Below are positions 7,801 through 12,522 of a stretch of 12,522 nucleotides of DNA, piece after piece. Every line of letters begins with the position of its first letter. The first letter of the stretch is position 1. This DNA comes from JBFXAM01 sp050184295 (GTDB lineage Bacteria > Planctomycetota > Phycisphaerae > UBA1845 > Fen-1342): assembly GCA_050184295.1 (NCBI GenBank), contig JBFXAM010000134.1, positions 1 to 12,522 of the forward strand, in the 5' to 3' direction. A model generated the notes under the pieces. It saw only the letters and a program-made list of their open reading frames with translations. It did no database searches and was not told the DNA's origin. The position numbers and the translations under genes were made by a program.

Positions 7801-8709
7801 TCGGGCGGGTCCGGCGGACCCGCGGGCAGTATTCCGACATTTCCGCAGGGTCGCGAGACGATCATTTTCTTCGCCCAGGTTCGGCACCCCGCCGGCGTGC
7901 CCGGAGGCCCCGACGACGTGCGCTGGATTAGCGATCGCGGAGGCTTGATCGGCGTGGGCAATCCGATCTTGAGCAACGATCTGGCCATCGGGCTGCACGA
8001 GATCACGTTGCAGGTTACGGATTGGCAGAACCGCGTCGCGTTTGTGCCGTTTCAGGTCCGTATCCTAAACGATGAGCCGGTCGCCACGATCTTCGAGCCC
8101 GCCAACAACGAGACCTTCTGCGTCAATCAGGTGATCCAGTTCACCGGACGCGGAAGCGATGTGAACCAGCCGCCGACTTTCTCCGTACCCGACTCCCACC
8201 TGCGCTGGGTCTCCAACATCGCGGGCGTGCTCGGCACCGGACCTTCGCTCGGCGCGCCGCTGGCACAGCCCGGCACTCACAACATCACTCTGGAGGTGGT
8301 CGATTCGCACGGCGGGTTGGACCTGGAGGTCCGTACCATTAACGTCGTGTCGACCGCCTGCCCGCCTCCGGTGACCGAGGTGCGCATTACCATCCCGCCG
8401 GGGAACACGACCTTTAACAGTTGGAGCGGCTACGATGCGGGCCGCGATCAGTACTACCGGGACGTTACCCTCCGCGGCTGGGCACTCGACGCCGAGGACG
8501 GCCGACTGACAAACCTGACCTGGTCCACCAACCAGATCGGCTTCGGCGGCGACGCGATGGGTACGCTCGGCAGCGGCCAGGAATCGTTGACAGTGCGACT
8601 CTACGGTCCCTGTCCCGGCATCACCCACACGATCACGCTGCGCGCCGTGGATTCGAACGGCAACGCACGGACCGCGCAGGTGACGATCACGATTCAGGTT
8701 GCATGCTGA
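4804..8709 (+). CDS. Exported subtilisin-like serine protease (S8) with Ig-like, central dockerin-like and PKD-like modules
   Basis: A 1301-residue exported subtilase. The frame is open further upstream, but ATG 4804 follows GAGGAG (4792-4797) by 6 bp and gives an immediate signal peptide (about residues 1-33, cleavage near AAAQT). Order: N-terminal beta domain 36-130; Ig-like repeats about 133-227, 228-328 and 333-423, sharing the VPxSVxVPxxxxxxxFxV pattern; dockerin-like segment 425-484 (DSDGDGDVDPVDLAAF and DVDGLTSRIDMLDLAGF); I9-like propeptide region about 495-600 (ELMVIADTPQELNTFVASWQ); S8 catalytic domain about 690-975. The catalytic triad is complete: Asp698 (VGVIDHGFN), His738 (FHGSRVQDVLMA), Ser920 (GTSFSSPYVAGVAALIW), with oxyanion Asn838 (AAAGNDGEN). 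A Cys/Gly/Pro linker leads to three PKD-like domains (about 1010-1088, 1091-1183, 1190-1301) with LGTGxxL and GTHxITLxVxDSxG signatures. It ends without an LPXTG motif or membrane anchor. It probably degrades or processes extracellular protein; substrates are unknown. Confidence 0.93.
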   Translation: MDNVAILAPARRPNRSGVLLTGIVCFAVPIAAAQTLNSVSMNPPAVLGGQVSLAGIALTPHPFNPAVVVLYFDDLGAVPLRSLVVVVPPNTSFWPVPIQTAPVSGNVFVEVNAVLGSQIASTSLGVRRPYPVDLTVTPNPIVGGNAAVARLVFDGAGPVTGASYFPGTMTPAWVGVPDSVVLQAGQNMLEFPVVTQAVATGQTGTVEVVYDLVPPIVAQFAIVPPSIVAFDLWPTVADSPPAGPTQTTRSGLPVPARLTLDSPAPTGGLVIGLSSSGAAATVPASVTVPAGDVEANFVVQAARRANTASATITASLGASTRDATLTVLAPTLNDLSVAPKRVMGGAPVVATVQLVGLPTASGRTVTLASSAPSVASVPDSVVVPSNTDSVTFNITTTRQTTMQTVTITATSDTVRTAELTVLSALKCDSDGDGDVDPVDLAAFEPCFLGPTANASTGCRTIFDVDGLTSRIDMLDLAGFQDLYTGPGVLRRPTVRVDATVQPAVAQLAPLNGVGGPRPVGALTDHTGITVDLIRDELMVIADTPQELNTFVASWQGVVLMSRDLDDPSRPGAVVALVRVNTSLANVSDLEEDLGLLMPDVTGDLRVSDAQLLELLAIAARERLIGEIEPDINWLPKAADLSDRISNEAPTGPTGYVQNAFCWNHYNAGSVMNIAVTEAWRMLERAGRLTPSILVGVIDHGFNTSAASPNPDLPPTTIAPNPSVNARTVVPPAGWSRFHGSRVQDVLMALPDNNIGIAGTGGPVALGRIFLGPEDNSLFECIASIEVEGFTDMILNNVRIINMSYGARIPAVGSLFVGNSDFVTELMSNRAILVAAAGNDGENVDAEDCFFACWEEARHVPCEFTGVTCVGGLGVNSLAGDPGSNRGSLGPDGDVDIWAPFNVFVGPDPATPNVTQTRGTSFSSPYVAGVAALIWAADTSRTASQVRSLLLNNTQPASDHRQRKVVKADRAVSAALPLGPPPDPCVVLPVDTCTGANSPCSGGSGGPAGSIPTFPQGRETIIFFAQVRHPAGVPGGPDDVRWISDRGGLIGVGNPILSNDLAIGLHEITLQVTDWQNRVAFVPFQVRILNDEPVATIFEPANNETFCVNQVIQFTGRGSDVNQPPTFSVPDSHLRWVSNIAGVLGTGPSLGAPLAQPGTHNITLEVVDSHGGLDLEVRTINVVSTACPPPVTEVRITIPPGNTTFNSWSGYDAGRDQYYRDVTLRGWALDAEDGRLTNLTWSTNQIGFGGDAMGTLGSGQESLTVRLYGPCPGITHTITLRAVDSNGNARTAQVTITIQVAC
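6076..6255 (+). other. Central dockerin-like segment of the protease
   Basis: The segment has two half repeats, DSDGDGDVDPVDLAAFEPCF and DVDGLTSRIDMLDLAGFQDL, with a Cys-containing linker. The first has full D-x-D-x-D-G-x-V-D ligand spacing; the second is degenerate, with GLTSR where DGxV would be expected. It differs in sequence from the NNFDIDPFV modules of the two upstream genes, so it is a different dockerin subtype. Confidence 0.65.
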
Positions 8710-8795
8710 ACGCCCGCCCTCACTGGCGAAGCGATCCCGCCGCTTGGCTTCGGCTGCGTGTCAGCGCCCGCCCGCCACGCTACGCTACGATCAGA

Positions 8796-8818
8796 GCCCG
8801 CCGCGTCAGGCGGCGGGC
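8796..8818 (+). terminator. GC hairpin downstream of the protease gene, possible terminator
   Basis: GCCCGCCGC (8796-8804) and GCGGCGGGC (8810-8818) form a perfect 9-bp stem with a 5-nt GTCAG loop, 87 bp after the protease stop. There is no U tract. It could instead be a dispersed repeat element. Confidence 0.45.
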
Positions 8819-8947
8819 CCGGAATGACGGCACCATATTTCCTTCCGGACGCCGTGCTTCGTCTCTCCTGCCGCGCCGCGGGCTTGGAGCACGGGGTTTC
8901 GAGTTCCAGCGCGGAACGCACCCGCCTGAACCCGTCCCCCACCGCGG

Positions 8948-8976
8948 TTGACGACCGCTCGGGACGACGCTAGAAT
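8948..8976 (+). promoter_or_regulatory. Consensus sigma70 promoter for tRNA-Glu
   Basis: TTGACG (8948-8953) and TAGAAT (8971-8976) are separated by exactly 17 bp and lie 48 bp upstream of the tRNA 5' end. Both hexamers match the housekeeping consensus at five of six positions, as expected for a strong stable-RNA promoter. Confidence 0.75.
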
Positions 8977-9024
8977 CCCGCCACTTTCGCCGCGGATTGC
9001 GGCGTGGGTGCAGAGCGCAGACCT

Positions 9025-9097
9025 GTCCCCATCGTCTAGTGGCCTAGGACATCAGGTTCTCATCCTGGAGACACGGGTTCGACTCCCGTTGGGGGCA
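9025..9097 (+). tRNA. tRNA-Glu (anticodon CTC)
   Basis: A 73-nt cloverleaf. The acceptor stem GTCCCCA (9025-9031) pairs with TGGGGGC (9090-9096), with one G-T pair, and the discriminator is A9097. The anticodon stem TCAGG/CCTGG encloses the loop TTCTCAT, giving anticodon CTC, which reads GAG. The T arm has CGGGTTCGACTCCCG. CCA is not encoded. A strong promoter precedes it and no other tRNA is adjacent. Confidence 0.96.
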
Positions 9098-9119
9098 CTC
9101 TGCGCGCTCGTCCGTCGCC

Positions 9120-9153
9120 GCCGCGCTGCCGATCCGCGCCGCGCTGGCGATCC
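9120..9153. repeat. Imperfect 16-bp direct repeat, 18-bp period
   Basis: GCCGCGCTGCCGATCC at 9120-9135 recurs as GCCGCGCTGGCGATCC at 9138-9153. With only two units and one mismatch, function is unknown and it may be neutral. Confidence 0.6.
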
Positions 9154-9236
9154 ATTTCCCCAGTCGATCGGTTCGCACCGCACTCGCAATCCATGCCCGC
9201 GCCGGTTGTCGTGCCATGAGTCGTGCCGTCGCAGGC

Positions 9237-9265
9237 TTGCCATCGAACACTACTAGGGCTATAGT
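9237..9265 (+). promoter_or_regulatory. Sigma70-type promoter upstream of the aspartyl protease gene
   Basis: TTGCCA (9237-9242) and TATAGT (9260-9265) are separated by 17 bp. The orientation fits transcription of the gene starting at 9426, with a leader of about 150 nt. The -10 element lies inside an interrupted palindrome (9250-9281), which suggests repression by a DNA-binding dimer. Confidence 0.6.
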
Positions 9266-9281
9266 ACTACGTGCATAGTAG
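9250..9281. promoter_or_regulatory. 32-bp interrupted palindrome over the -10 box, candidate operator
   Basis: CTACTA (9250-9255), TAGTACTA (9262-9269) and TAGTAG (9276-9281) are exactly symmetric about 9265.5. The outer 6-bp arms are perfect inverted repeats, and the central 8 bp is itself a perfect palindrome. It is AT-rich compared with the surrounding DNA and covers the -10 hexamer and the predicted start site. No regulator gene lies next to it. Confidence 0.5.
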
Positions 9282-9425
9282 ACGGGCGTTGCAACGTGCA
9301 CGCGCTTCGGGACGCGTTCGGTCGTGTGCGACGGAGACTTCGGCGGCGCGCCCGCGTCATCCTTGGAGCGTGATCCGCGCATCGCGTTGACGAATAGACC
9401 GCCGAACCAATGAGGATCCACAAAC

Positions 9426-10628
9426 ATGCGGCTGAAACTCCTCGCGGCTTGCCTCCTGTTTCCGATCGCCGCACAGGCACAACTCGACAGCCCACCGCCG
9501 GACGGACGACCCGAGCGAACCGAGCTCGGCGCGCCGCAACGCGTGCCGTTCAGTCTTGACCGCGGGAAGATCGTGGTCGAGGCGCGGGTCAACGGCCGCG
9601 GACCGTTCCCGTTCGTGCTCGACACCGGCGCGGGCGCCAACATCCTGAACCAGGATCTCGCCGATGAGCTGGGTCTGGAGACAACGGGCAAGACCAAGGT
9701 CGGCGATCCGACCAATCCTGAGAGCATCAGCGCAACCATCGTGCGGCTTGACTCGATCCAGCTCGGCGACGCACGCTTCGAGGGACTTCGCGCGCTCGCG
9801 TGGGACCGCGGCGCGCTCTACGGCGGCGCGAACGCGCCGCGCGGAATCCTCGGCTACCCCCTGTTCGCCAAGTGCCTGCTCACGCTTGACTACGGCGCGC
9901 AGCGCATCGAGCTCACCCGCGGCGAGCTACCGAAAGCCGACGGCGTCGGCGTGATCGACTATCGGATCGAGCACGGCGGGATACCGACCTTTGAAATCAA
10001 GATCGCGGGACAGCGCGTGCCCGCGCATCTCGACTCCGGTGCGATGAGCGGCCTGAGCGTGCCGAACGAATGGGAGCCGCGCTTTCCCGTGTCCGGTCCG
10101 GTCGCGGTCGTGGGCCGCGCGCGGACCGCGAGCAAGGAATACGGGATCCGCGGCGCCACGCTCGACGGCGCGCTCGAGATCGGCGGCCAGCGACTCGACG
10201 CGCCAGAAATTCGTTTCAGCGGCGCGCTGCGCACTGCGAACATCGGCACCGAGCTGTTGCGGCTCTTTCGTGTAACGCTCGACTCGGCCAACCAGCGCGT
10301 GCGTTTCGAGCGCGTGGCGCCGGGCGCGACCACCGCGCCTGTGGCCTCGAAGCCGCGCTTGGGAGTCACACTCGAACGCCGACAGGAAACCACAGGCACG
10401 ACCATTGTCGTCCACGACGTCGTCGCGGAGACGCCGGCGGCACGCGCCGGCATCAAGCCCGGCGACATCGTGCTGCGAATCGCCGGCCGCCCAGCCGCAG
10501 AGGTGGAGGGTGACGTCCTGCGCCAGGAACTCGGCAAGGCCGAGAGCATCGAGTTCGAACTCCGCCGCGGAACGGAGACGTTGAAGATCAAAGTCGACCT
10601 TCGTCCGTCGCCCAAATCGCAGCCGTGA
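9426..10628 (+). CDS. Exported retropepsin-like aspartyl protease with C-terminal PDZ domain
   Basis: A 400-residue exported protein. ATG 9426 follows TGAGGA (9411-9416) by 9 bp and starts a signal peptide (MRLKLLAACLLFPIAAQAQ, cleavage near residue 18). Two retropepsin-like lobes follow. The first (about 42-165) has the catalytic motif FVLDTGAGAN (Asp66-Thr-Gly) and the second-strand motif GILGYPLF. The second (about 180-295) has AHLDSGAMSG (Asp203-Ser-Gly) and NIGTELLRLF. A PDZ domain spans about residues 311-394, with LGVTLER, ETPAARAGIKPGDIVLRIAG and the closing IEFELRRGTETLKIKVDL. Viral retropepsins dimerise two identical lobes; here both lobes are in one chain, so a single polypeptide could form the active site. 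A role in processing or quality control of exported proteins is inference. It has its own promoter and is probably monocistronic. Confidence 0.9.
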   Translation: MRLKLLAACLLFPIAAQAQLDSPPPDGRPERTELGAPQRVPFSLDRGKIVVEARVNGRGPFPFVLDTGAGANILNQDLADELGLETTGKTKVGDPTNPESISATIVRLDSIQLGDARFEGLRALAWDRGALYGGANAPRGILGYPLFAKCLLTLDYGAQRIELTRGELPKADGVGVIDYRIEHGGIPTFEIKIAGQRVPAHLDSGAMSGLSVPNEWEPRFPVSGPVAVVGRARTASKEYGIRGATLDGALEIGGQRLDAPEIRFSGALRTANIGTELLRLFRVTLDSANQRVRFERVAPGATTAPVASKPRLGVTLERRQETTGTTIVVHDVVAETPAARAGIKPGDIVLRIAGRPAAEVEGDVLRQELGKAESIEFELRRGTETLKIKVDLRPSPKSQP

Positions 10629-10646
10629 CGCGTCGGCCGGGACGCG
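10629..10646 (+). terminator. Hairpin immediately after the aspartyl protease stop
   Basis: CGCGTC (10629-10634) and GACGCG (10641-10646) flank a 6-nt GGCCGG loop starting at the base after the TGA stop. CCGCGTTTGTG follows, with only a short T run. It is a weak terminator candidate. Confidence 0.35.
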
Positions 10647-10755
10647 CCGCGTTTGTGCATGTGCAACAGCGCCGCCCCGCGCCATCGCGAGCGCGGGGGC
10701 GTGCGCGTGCCGGCCGGTCGCCAGAATCCCCGGCGCAGCGGCATGCCCATCCGCC

Positions 10756-12039
10756 ATGCCGCGCCGTATGCTTCACGCCCCGATGCCCAACCCGAACCCG
10801 ACACCGCTCCCCCCTTCCTCGGCCGCGTCGCCGCACACGCCCACTTCACGACTGAAAGTCGCCCAGGTCACGACCGTCGCGGTTTCCGTCGTCGCGCTCA
10901 TGAAAGGCTGGCCGGCGTTCCTCGCGCGGCGCGGCGTCGAGGTGCACACCATCTCCTCGCCGGGCGCGGCGCTCGCGGAGTTCGCTCGTCGCGAAGGCGT
11001 CGCACGGGTGCATGAGATTCCCATCGCGCGCCCGATCGCCCCGCTCGCCGATCTCGTGTCGCTCTGGCGGCTCTGGCGACTCATGCGCCGGGAGCGCTTC
11101 ACGCTTGTCCACGCCAGCACGCCGAAGGGCGGCCTGCTGGGGACGCTCGCCGCTTGGCTCACACGCGTTCCCGTCCGCGTCTATACCTTGCGCGGGCTGC
11201 CGCTCGCGGTCGCGACCGGCTTTAAACGGCGTGTGCTCTGGTGGACTGACTGGCTCGCGATGCGCCTCGCGACGCACGTCACCGCGATCAGCCCGAGTCT
11301 TCGCCAGGAAGCGATCGAACTCGGGCTTGTGCCGGCGCGGAAGTGTGTAGTGATCGGCGGCGGGTCGTCGAATGGCATCGACGCGGATCGATTCACCCGC
11401 CGCCGCCCGGCCGCGGACGCACCGCTGCGGCGCGATTGGAACATCCCGCGCGACGCGCTGGCGATCGGTTTCGTCGGCCGCATCGTGCGCGACAAGGGTG
11501 TGGTCGAACTCGAAGCCGCGTGGCGCAAGCTCCGTGATCGCTTCGCGCAGGCCTACCTCGTGCTCGTGGGCACACCCGAGCCGCAGGATCCGGTTGCCGA
11601 CGACGTGATGCAGCGGCTGCGCGCTGACGAGCGCGTCCGCCTGCCAGGCTGGTACGACGACACGGTCGCATGTTTCGAGGCGTTGGATCTCCTCGTATTG
11701 CCGACCTATCGCGAGGGTTTTGGCAACGTGTATCTCGAAGCGAACGCGATGGAGCTCCCGGTCGTCGGCACCGCGATTACCGGCGTGCGCGATGCCGTTG
11801 CCGATGGCCGGACGGGGCTCCTCGTGCCGCCGCGCGACGCCGCGGCGCTGGCGGACGCGATCGAGCGGCTGCTGTCGGACGCGGCGCTGCGCGCGCGGAT
11901 GGGCCGCGCCGGACGCGAGCGGGCGGTGCATGACTTCCGGCCGGAAGCGATCTGGGAGGGGATGTTCGCGCTCTATCGCGCGGCGCTCGCCGAGCGCGGC
12001 GTTCGCATTTCGGATCGCGGATCGAGGACCGAGGATTGA
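10756..12039 (+). CDS. Glycosyltransferase family 4 (GT-B fold, lipid-linked glycan type)
   Basis: A protein of up to 427 residues, transferring a sugar from a nucleotide sugar, probably to a lipid-linked or surface glycan acceptor at the cytoplasmic face of the membrane. It resembles the PglA/CapM-like subgroup: N-terminal acceptor domain with LKVAQVTTVAVSV, HASTPKGGLLGTLAAWLTRV and VYTLRGLP; a hydrophobic stretch around RRVLWWTDWLAMRLATHVTA; GGGSSNGIDADRF at the domain junction; then the donor domain IGFVGRIVRDKGVVELEAAW, LPGWYDDTVACFEALDLLVL and the E-x7-E motif in EGFGNVYLEANAMELPVVGT. No ribosome binding site is visible before ATG 10756, 10768 or 10783. The Pro-rich first 30 residues are not part of the fold, so 10783 is equally possible. 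The last residues (VRISDRGSRTED) lie in a dispersed repeat (12011-12038), suggesting that the repeat supplied the C-terminus and stop codon. There is no sugar-pathway neighbour to indicate a substrate. Confidence 0.92.
   Translation: MPRRMLHAPMPNPNPTPLPPSSAASPHTPTSRLKVAQVTTVAVSVVALMKGWPAFLARRGVEVHTISSPGAALAEFARREGVARVHEIPIARPIAPLADLVSLWRLWRLMRRERFTLVHASTPKGGLLGTLAAWLTRVPVRVYTLRGLPLAVATGFKRRVLWWTDWLAMRLATHVTAISPSLRQEAIELGLVPARKCVVIGGGSSNGIDADRFTRRRPAADAPLRRDWNIPRDALAIGFVGRIVRDKGVVELEAAWRKLRDRFAQAYLVLVGTPEPQDPVADDVMQRLRADERVRLPGWYDDTVACFEALDLLVLPTYREGFGNVYLEANAMELPVVGTAITGVRDAVADGRTGLLVPPRDAAALADAIERLLSDAALRARMGRAGRERAVHDFRPEAIWEGMFALYRAALAERGVRISDRGSRTED
12011..12026. repeat. Dispersed GGATCGCGGATCG repeat, copy 1 (inside the glycosyltransferase 3' end)
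   Basis: CGGATCGCGGATCGAG is identical at 12011-12026 and 12079-12094. Copy 1 lies within the coding sequence and continues as GACCGAGGATTGAC, which contains the stop codon. The type resembles the GGATTGCGGATTG repeats that yield SAIRNPQ-like or RIADCG-like spurious peptides in many planctomycetes (recalled, not searched). Confidence 0.7.
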
Positions 12040-12048
12040 CGGGGGCGC

Positions 12049-12114
12049 GGCGGCGCCGCCCGCGTTCGATTGTGATTGCGGATCGCGGATCGAGCACGGC
12101 GACGTCGATCCGCG
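12049..12114 (+). terminator. GC-rich palindromes downstream of the glycosyltransferase
   Basis: Two structures lie in the 75 bp after the stop. The first is a perfect 12-bp palindrome, GGCGGCGCCGCC (12049-12060). The second is a perfect 10-bp inverted repeat, CGCGGATCGA (12084-12093) with TCGATCCGCG (12105-12114) around an 11-nt loop. Neither has a U tract, and the second is built from the dispersed repeat, so a terminator role is tentative. Confidence 0.4.
12079..12094. repeat. Dispersed GGATCGCGGATCG repeat, copy 2
   Basis: A perfect 16-bp copy of 12011-12026, preceded by GATTG. A related third copy lies on the minus strand at about 12133-12153 (reverse complement TTGCGGATTGCCGATTGTGTG in two parts: TTGCGGATT and GCCGATTGTGTG). 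Confidence 0.7.
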
Positions 12115-12169
12115 GGCGAGTTCGATCTCCCGCACACAATCGGCAATCCGCAACGGACCCGCCGCGCCG

Positions 12170-12198
12170 TTGCCGCATGAACGAAACCCGCCTATTCT
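12170..12198 (+). promoter_or_regulatory. Possible sigma70-type promoter before the ABC permease gene
   Basis: TTGCCG (12170-12175) and TATTCT (12193-12198) have a 17-bp spacer. The predicted start site (about 12205) is only about 10 nt before the GTG at 12215, so the leader would be very short and begin at the ribosome binding site. That weakens the case. Confidence 0.35.
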
Positions 12199-12214
12199 CT
12201 AGCCGGGAGACGAT

Positions 12215-12522
12215 GTGTTTTATCTGCGGCTTACCCTCACAGCGCTGCGCAGTCTCGAGTCGAACTTCATGCGCTCGCTGCTCGCGACGCTGGGCGTGCT
12301 GATCGGCGTATCGAGCGTGCTGGCGTGCATGTCGATCCTGGAAGGCGCGTCGAACAAGGTCATCAACGACTTCAAGTCGCTCGGCTCGAACGTGCTTTAT
12401 GTCATGCCTTCGGTCGCGCGCATCGAGGGCCGCTCGGTCGGCGCCGCCCAGACGCTCGTGCTCGCCGACATCGAGAAGCTGACGCGCGATCTGCGCGACG
12501 AGATCGACTCGATCTCGCCGGA
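12215..12522 (+). CDS. ABC transporter permease, MacB/FtsX family (N-terminal part, 3' end outside window)
   Basis: 102 codons of a membrane permease of the MacB/FtsX type, which couples cytoplasmic ATP hydrolysis to export or lipoprotein-type mechanotransmission. It starts at GTG 12215, with GGGAG (12205-12209) 5 bp upstream. An overlapping ATG at 12213 is in another frame and gives no recognisable protein. The N-terminus has the family pattern of a short amphipathic start (FYLRLTLTALRSLESNFMRS), then the first membrane segment (LLATLGVLIGVSSVLACMSI), EGASNKVINDFKSLGSNVLYV and the beginning of the periplasmic MacB core domain. In this family the permease partners with an ATPase and often a periplasmic adaptor; those genes are not in the window. 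The exact substrate cannot be inferred. Confidence 0.88.
   Translation, partial: MFYLRLTLTALRSLESNFMRSLLATLGVLIGVSSVLACMSILEGASNKVINDFKSLGSNVLYVMPSVARIEGRSVGAAQTLVLADIEKLTRDLRDEIDSISP

Larger units (their letters stand above)
8710..9024. other. Gene-free spacer between the protease and tRNA-Glu
   Basis: No convincing gene. A short open frame at 8758-8973 lacks a ribosome binding site and overlaps the tRNA promoter. The spacer holds a GC-rich hairpin at 8796-8818 and the consensus promoter at 8948-8976. Confidence 0.7.
9098..9425. other. Gene-free spacer between tRNA-Glu and the aspartyl protease
   Basis: No gene is seen. An imperfect 16-bp direct repeat (GCCGCGCTGSCGATCC at 9120-9135 and 9138-9153, one mismatch) lies shortly after the tRNA. 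There is no obvious tRNA terminator. A sigma70-like promoter with an overlapping interrupted palindrome lies at 9237-9281, leaving a leader of about 150 nt before the next gene. Confidence 0.65.

Noticed and set aside
6724..7998. Long open frame on the minus strand opposite the protease catalytic domain
   Set aside because: The opposite strand carries an intact catalytic triad. The minus-strand product has low-complexity composition and no domain.
8758..8973. Short plus-strand open frame (71 codons) between the protease and the tRNA
   Set aside because: It has no ribosome binding site, contains the GC hairpin and overlaps the tRNA promoter. No family is recognisable.
9025..9097. tRNA-Glu as an attachment site for an integrated element
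   Set aside because: No integrase gene or duplicated tRNA 3' end is seen in the downstream sequence.
9044..9739. Minus-strand open frame crossing the tRNA and the aspartyl protease start
   Set aside because: Its end is the antisense translation of tRNA-Glu, a common artefact, and the rest is opposite a real gene.
10846..12153. 435-codon open frame on the minus strand opposite the glycosyltransferase
   Set aside because: The plus strand encodes a well conserved GT4 enzyme. The minus-strand product is Arg-rich, and its start lies in repeat sequence.

Overview
The window is about 12.5 kb of GC-rich DNA that most likely comes from a planctomycete (PVC superphylum), possibly near Phycisphaerae. 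This rests on four things. Secreted proteins carry paired dockerin-type repeats of the form G-D-x-N-C-D-G-x-V-N-N-F-D-I-D-P-F-V. Intergenic REP-like repeats would read out as GTGVSPV or NGRDARAT peptides. A second dispersed repeat is of the GGATCGCGGATCG type. The rpoC C-terminus has an Ala/Lys/Pro-rich insertion and a Pro/Ala tail. The assignment is from recalled family features, not from a database search.

Layout: (1) 1-1985 is the 3' part of rpoC, the RNA polymerase beta-prime subunit, followed by a strong hairpin at 2014-2053. (2) 1986-2355 is a gene-free spacer with three copies of a hairpin-forming repeat and a sigma70-like promoter. (3) 2356-8709 is a same-strand cluster of three exported proteins: a ThuA/glutamine-amidotransferase-like fold with a C-terminal dockerin, an unrecognised beta-rich protein with a C-terminal dockerin, and a 1301-residue subtilisin-like protease with Ig-like modules, a central dockerin-like segment and three C-terminal PKD-like modules. 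Each has a clear ribosome binding site and an N-terminal export signal. (4) 8948-9097 is a consensus promoter driving a tRNA-Glu(CTC). (5) 9237-10628 is a sigma70-like promoter overlapping a 32-bp interrupted palindrome, then a secreted retropepsin-like aspartyl protease with a PDZ domain. (6) 10756-12039 is a GT4 glycosyltransferase. (7) 12011-12153 is a dispersed repeat that runs into the glycosyltransferase 3' end. (8) 12215 to the window end is the start of a MacB/FtsX-type ABC transporter permease.

Housekeeping genes (rpoC, tRNA-Glu) flank or interrupt an accessory block dealing with the cell envelope and exported proteins. The three dockerin-bearing genes are the best candidate for a functional set: two proteins share near-identical Ca-binding tails, and the neighbouring protease carries a related module internally. 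No cohesin gene, CRISPR array, integrase, transposase or phage gene is visible. All genes are on the + strand. The long open frames on the minus strand are shadows caused by high GC content.
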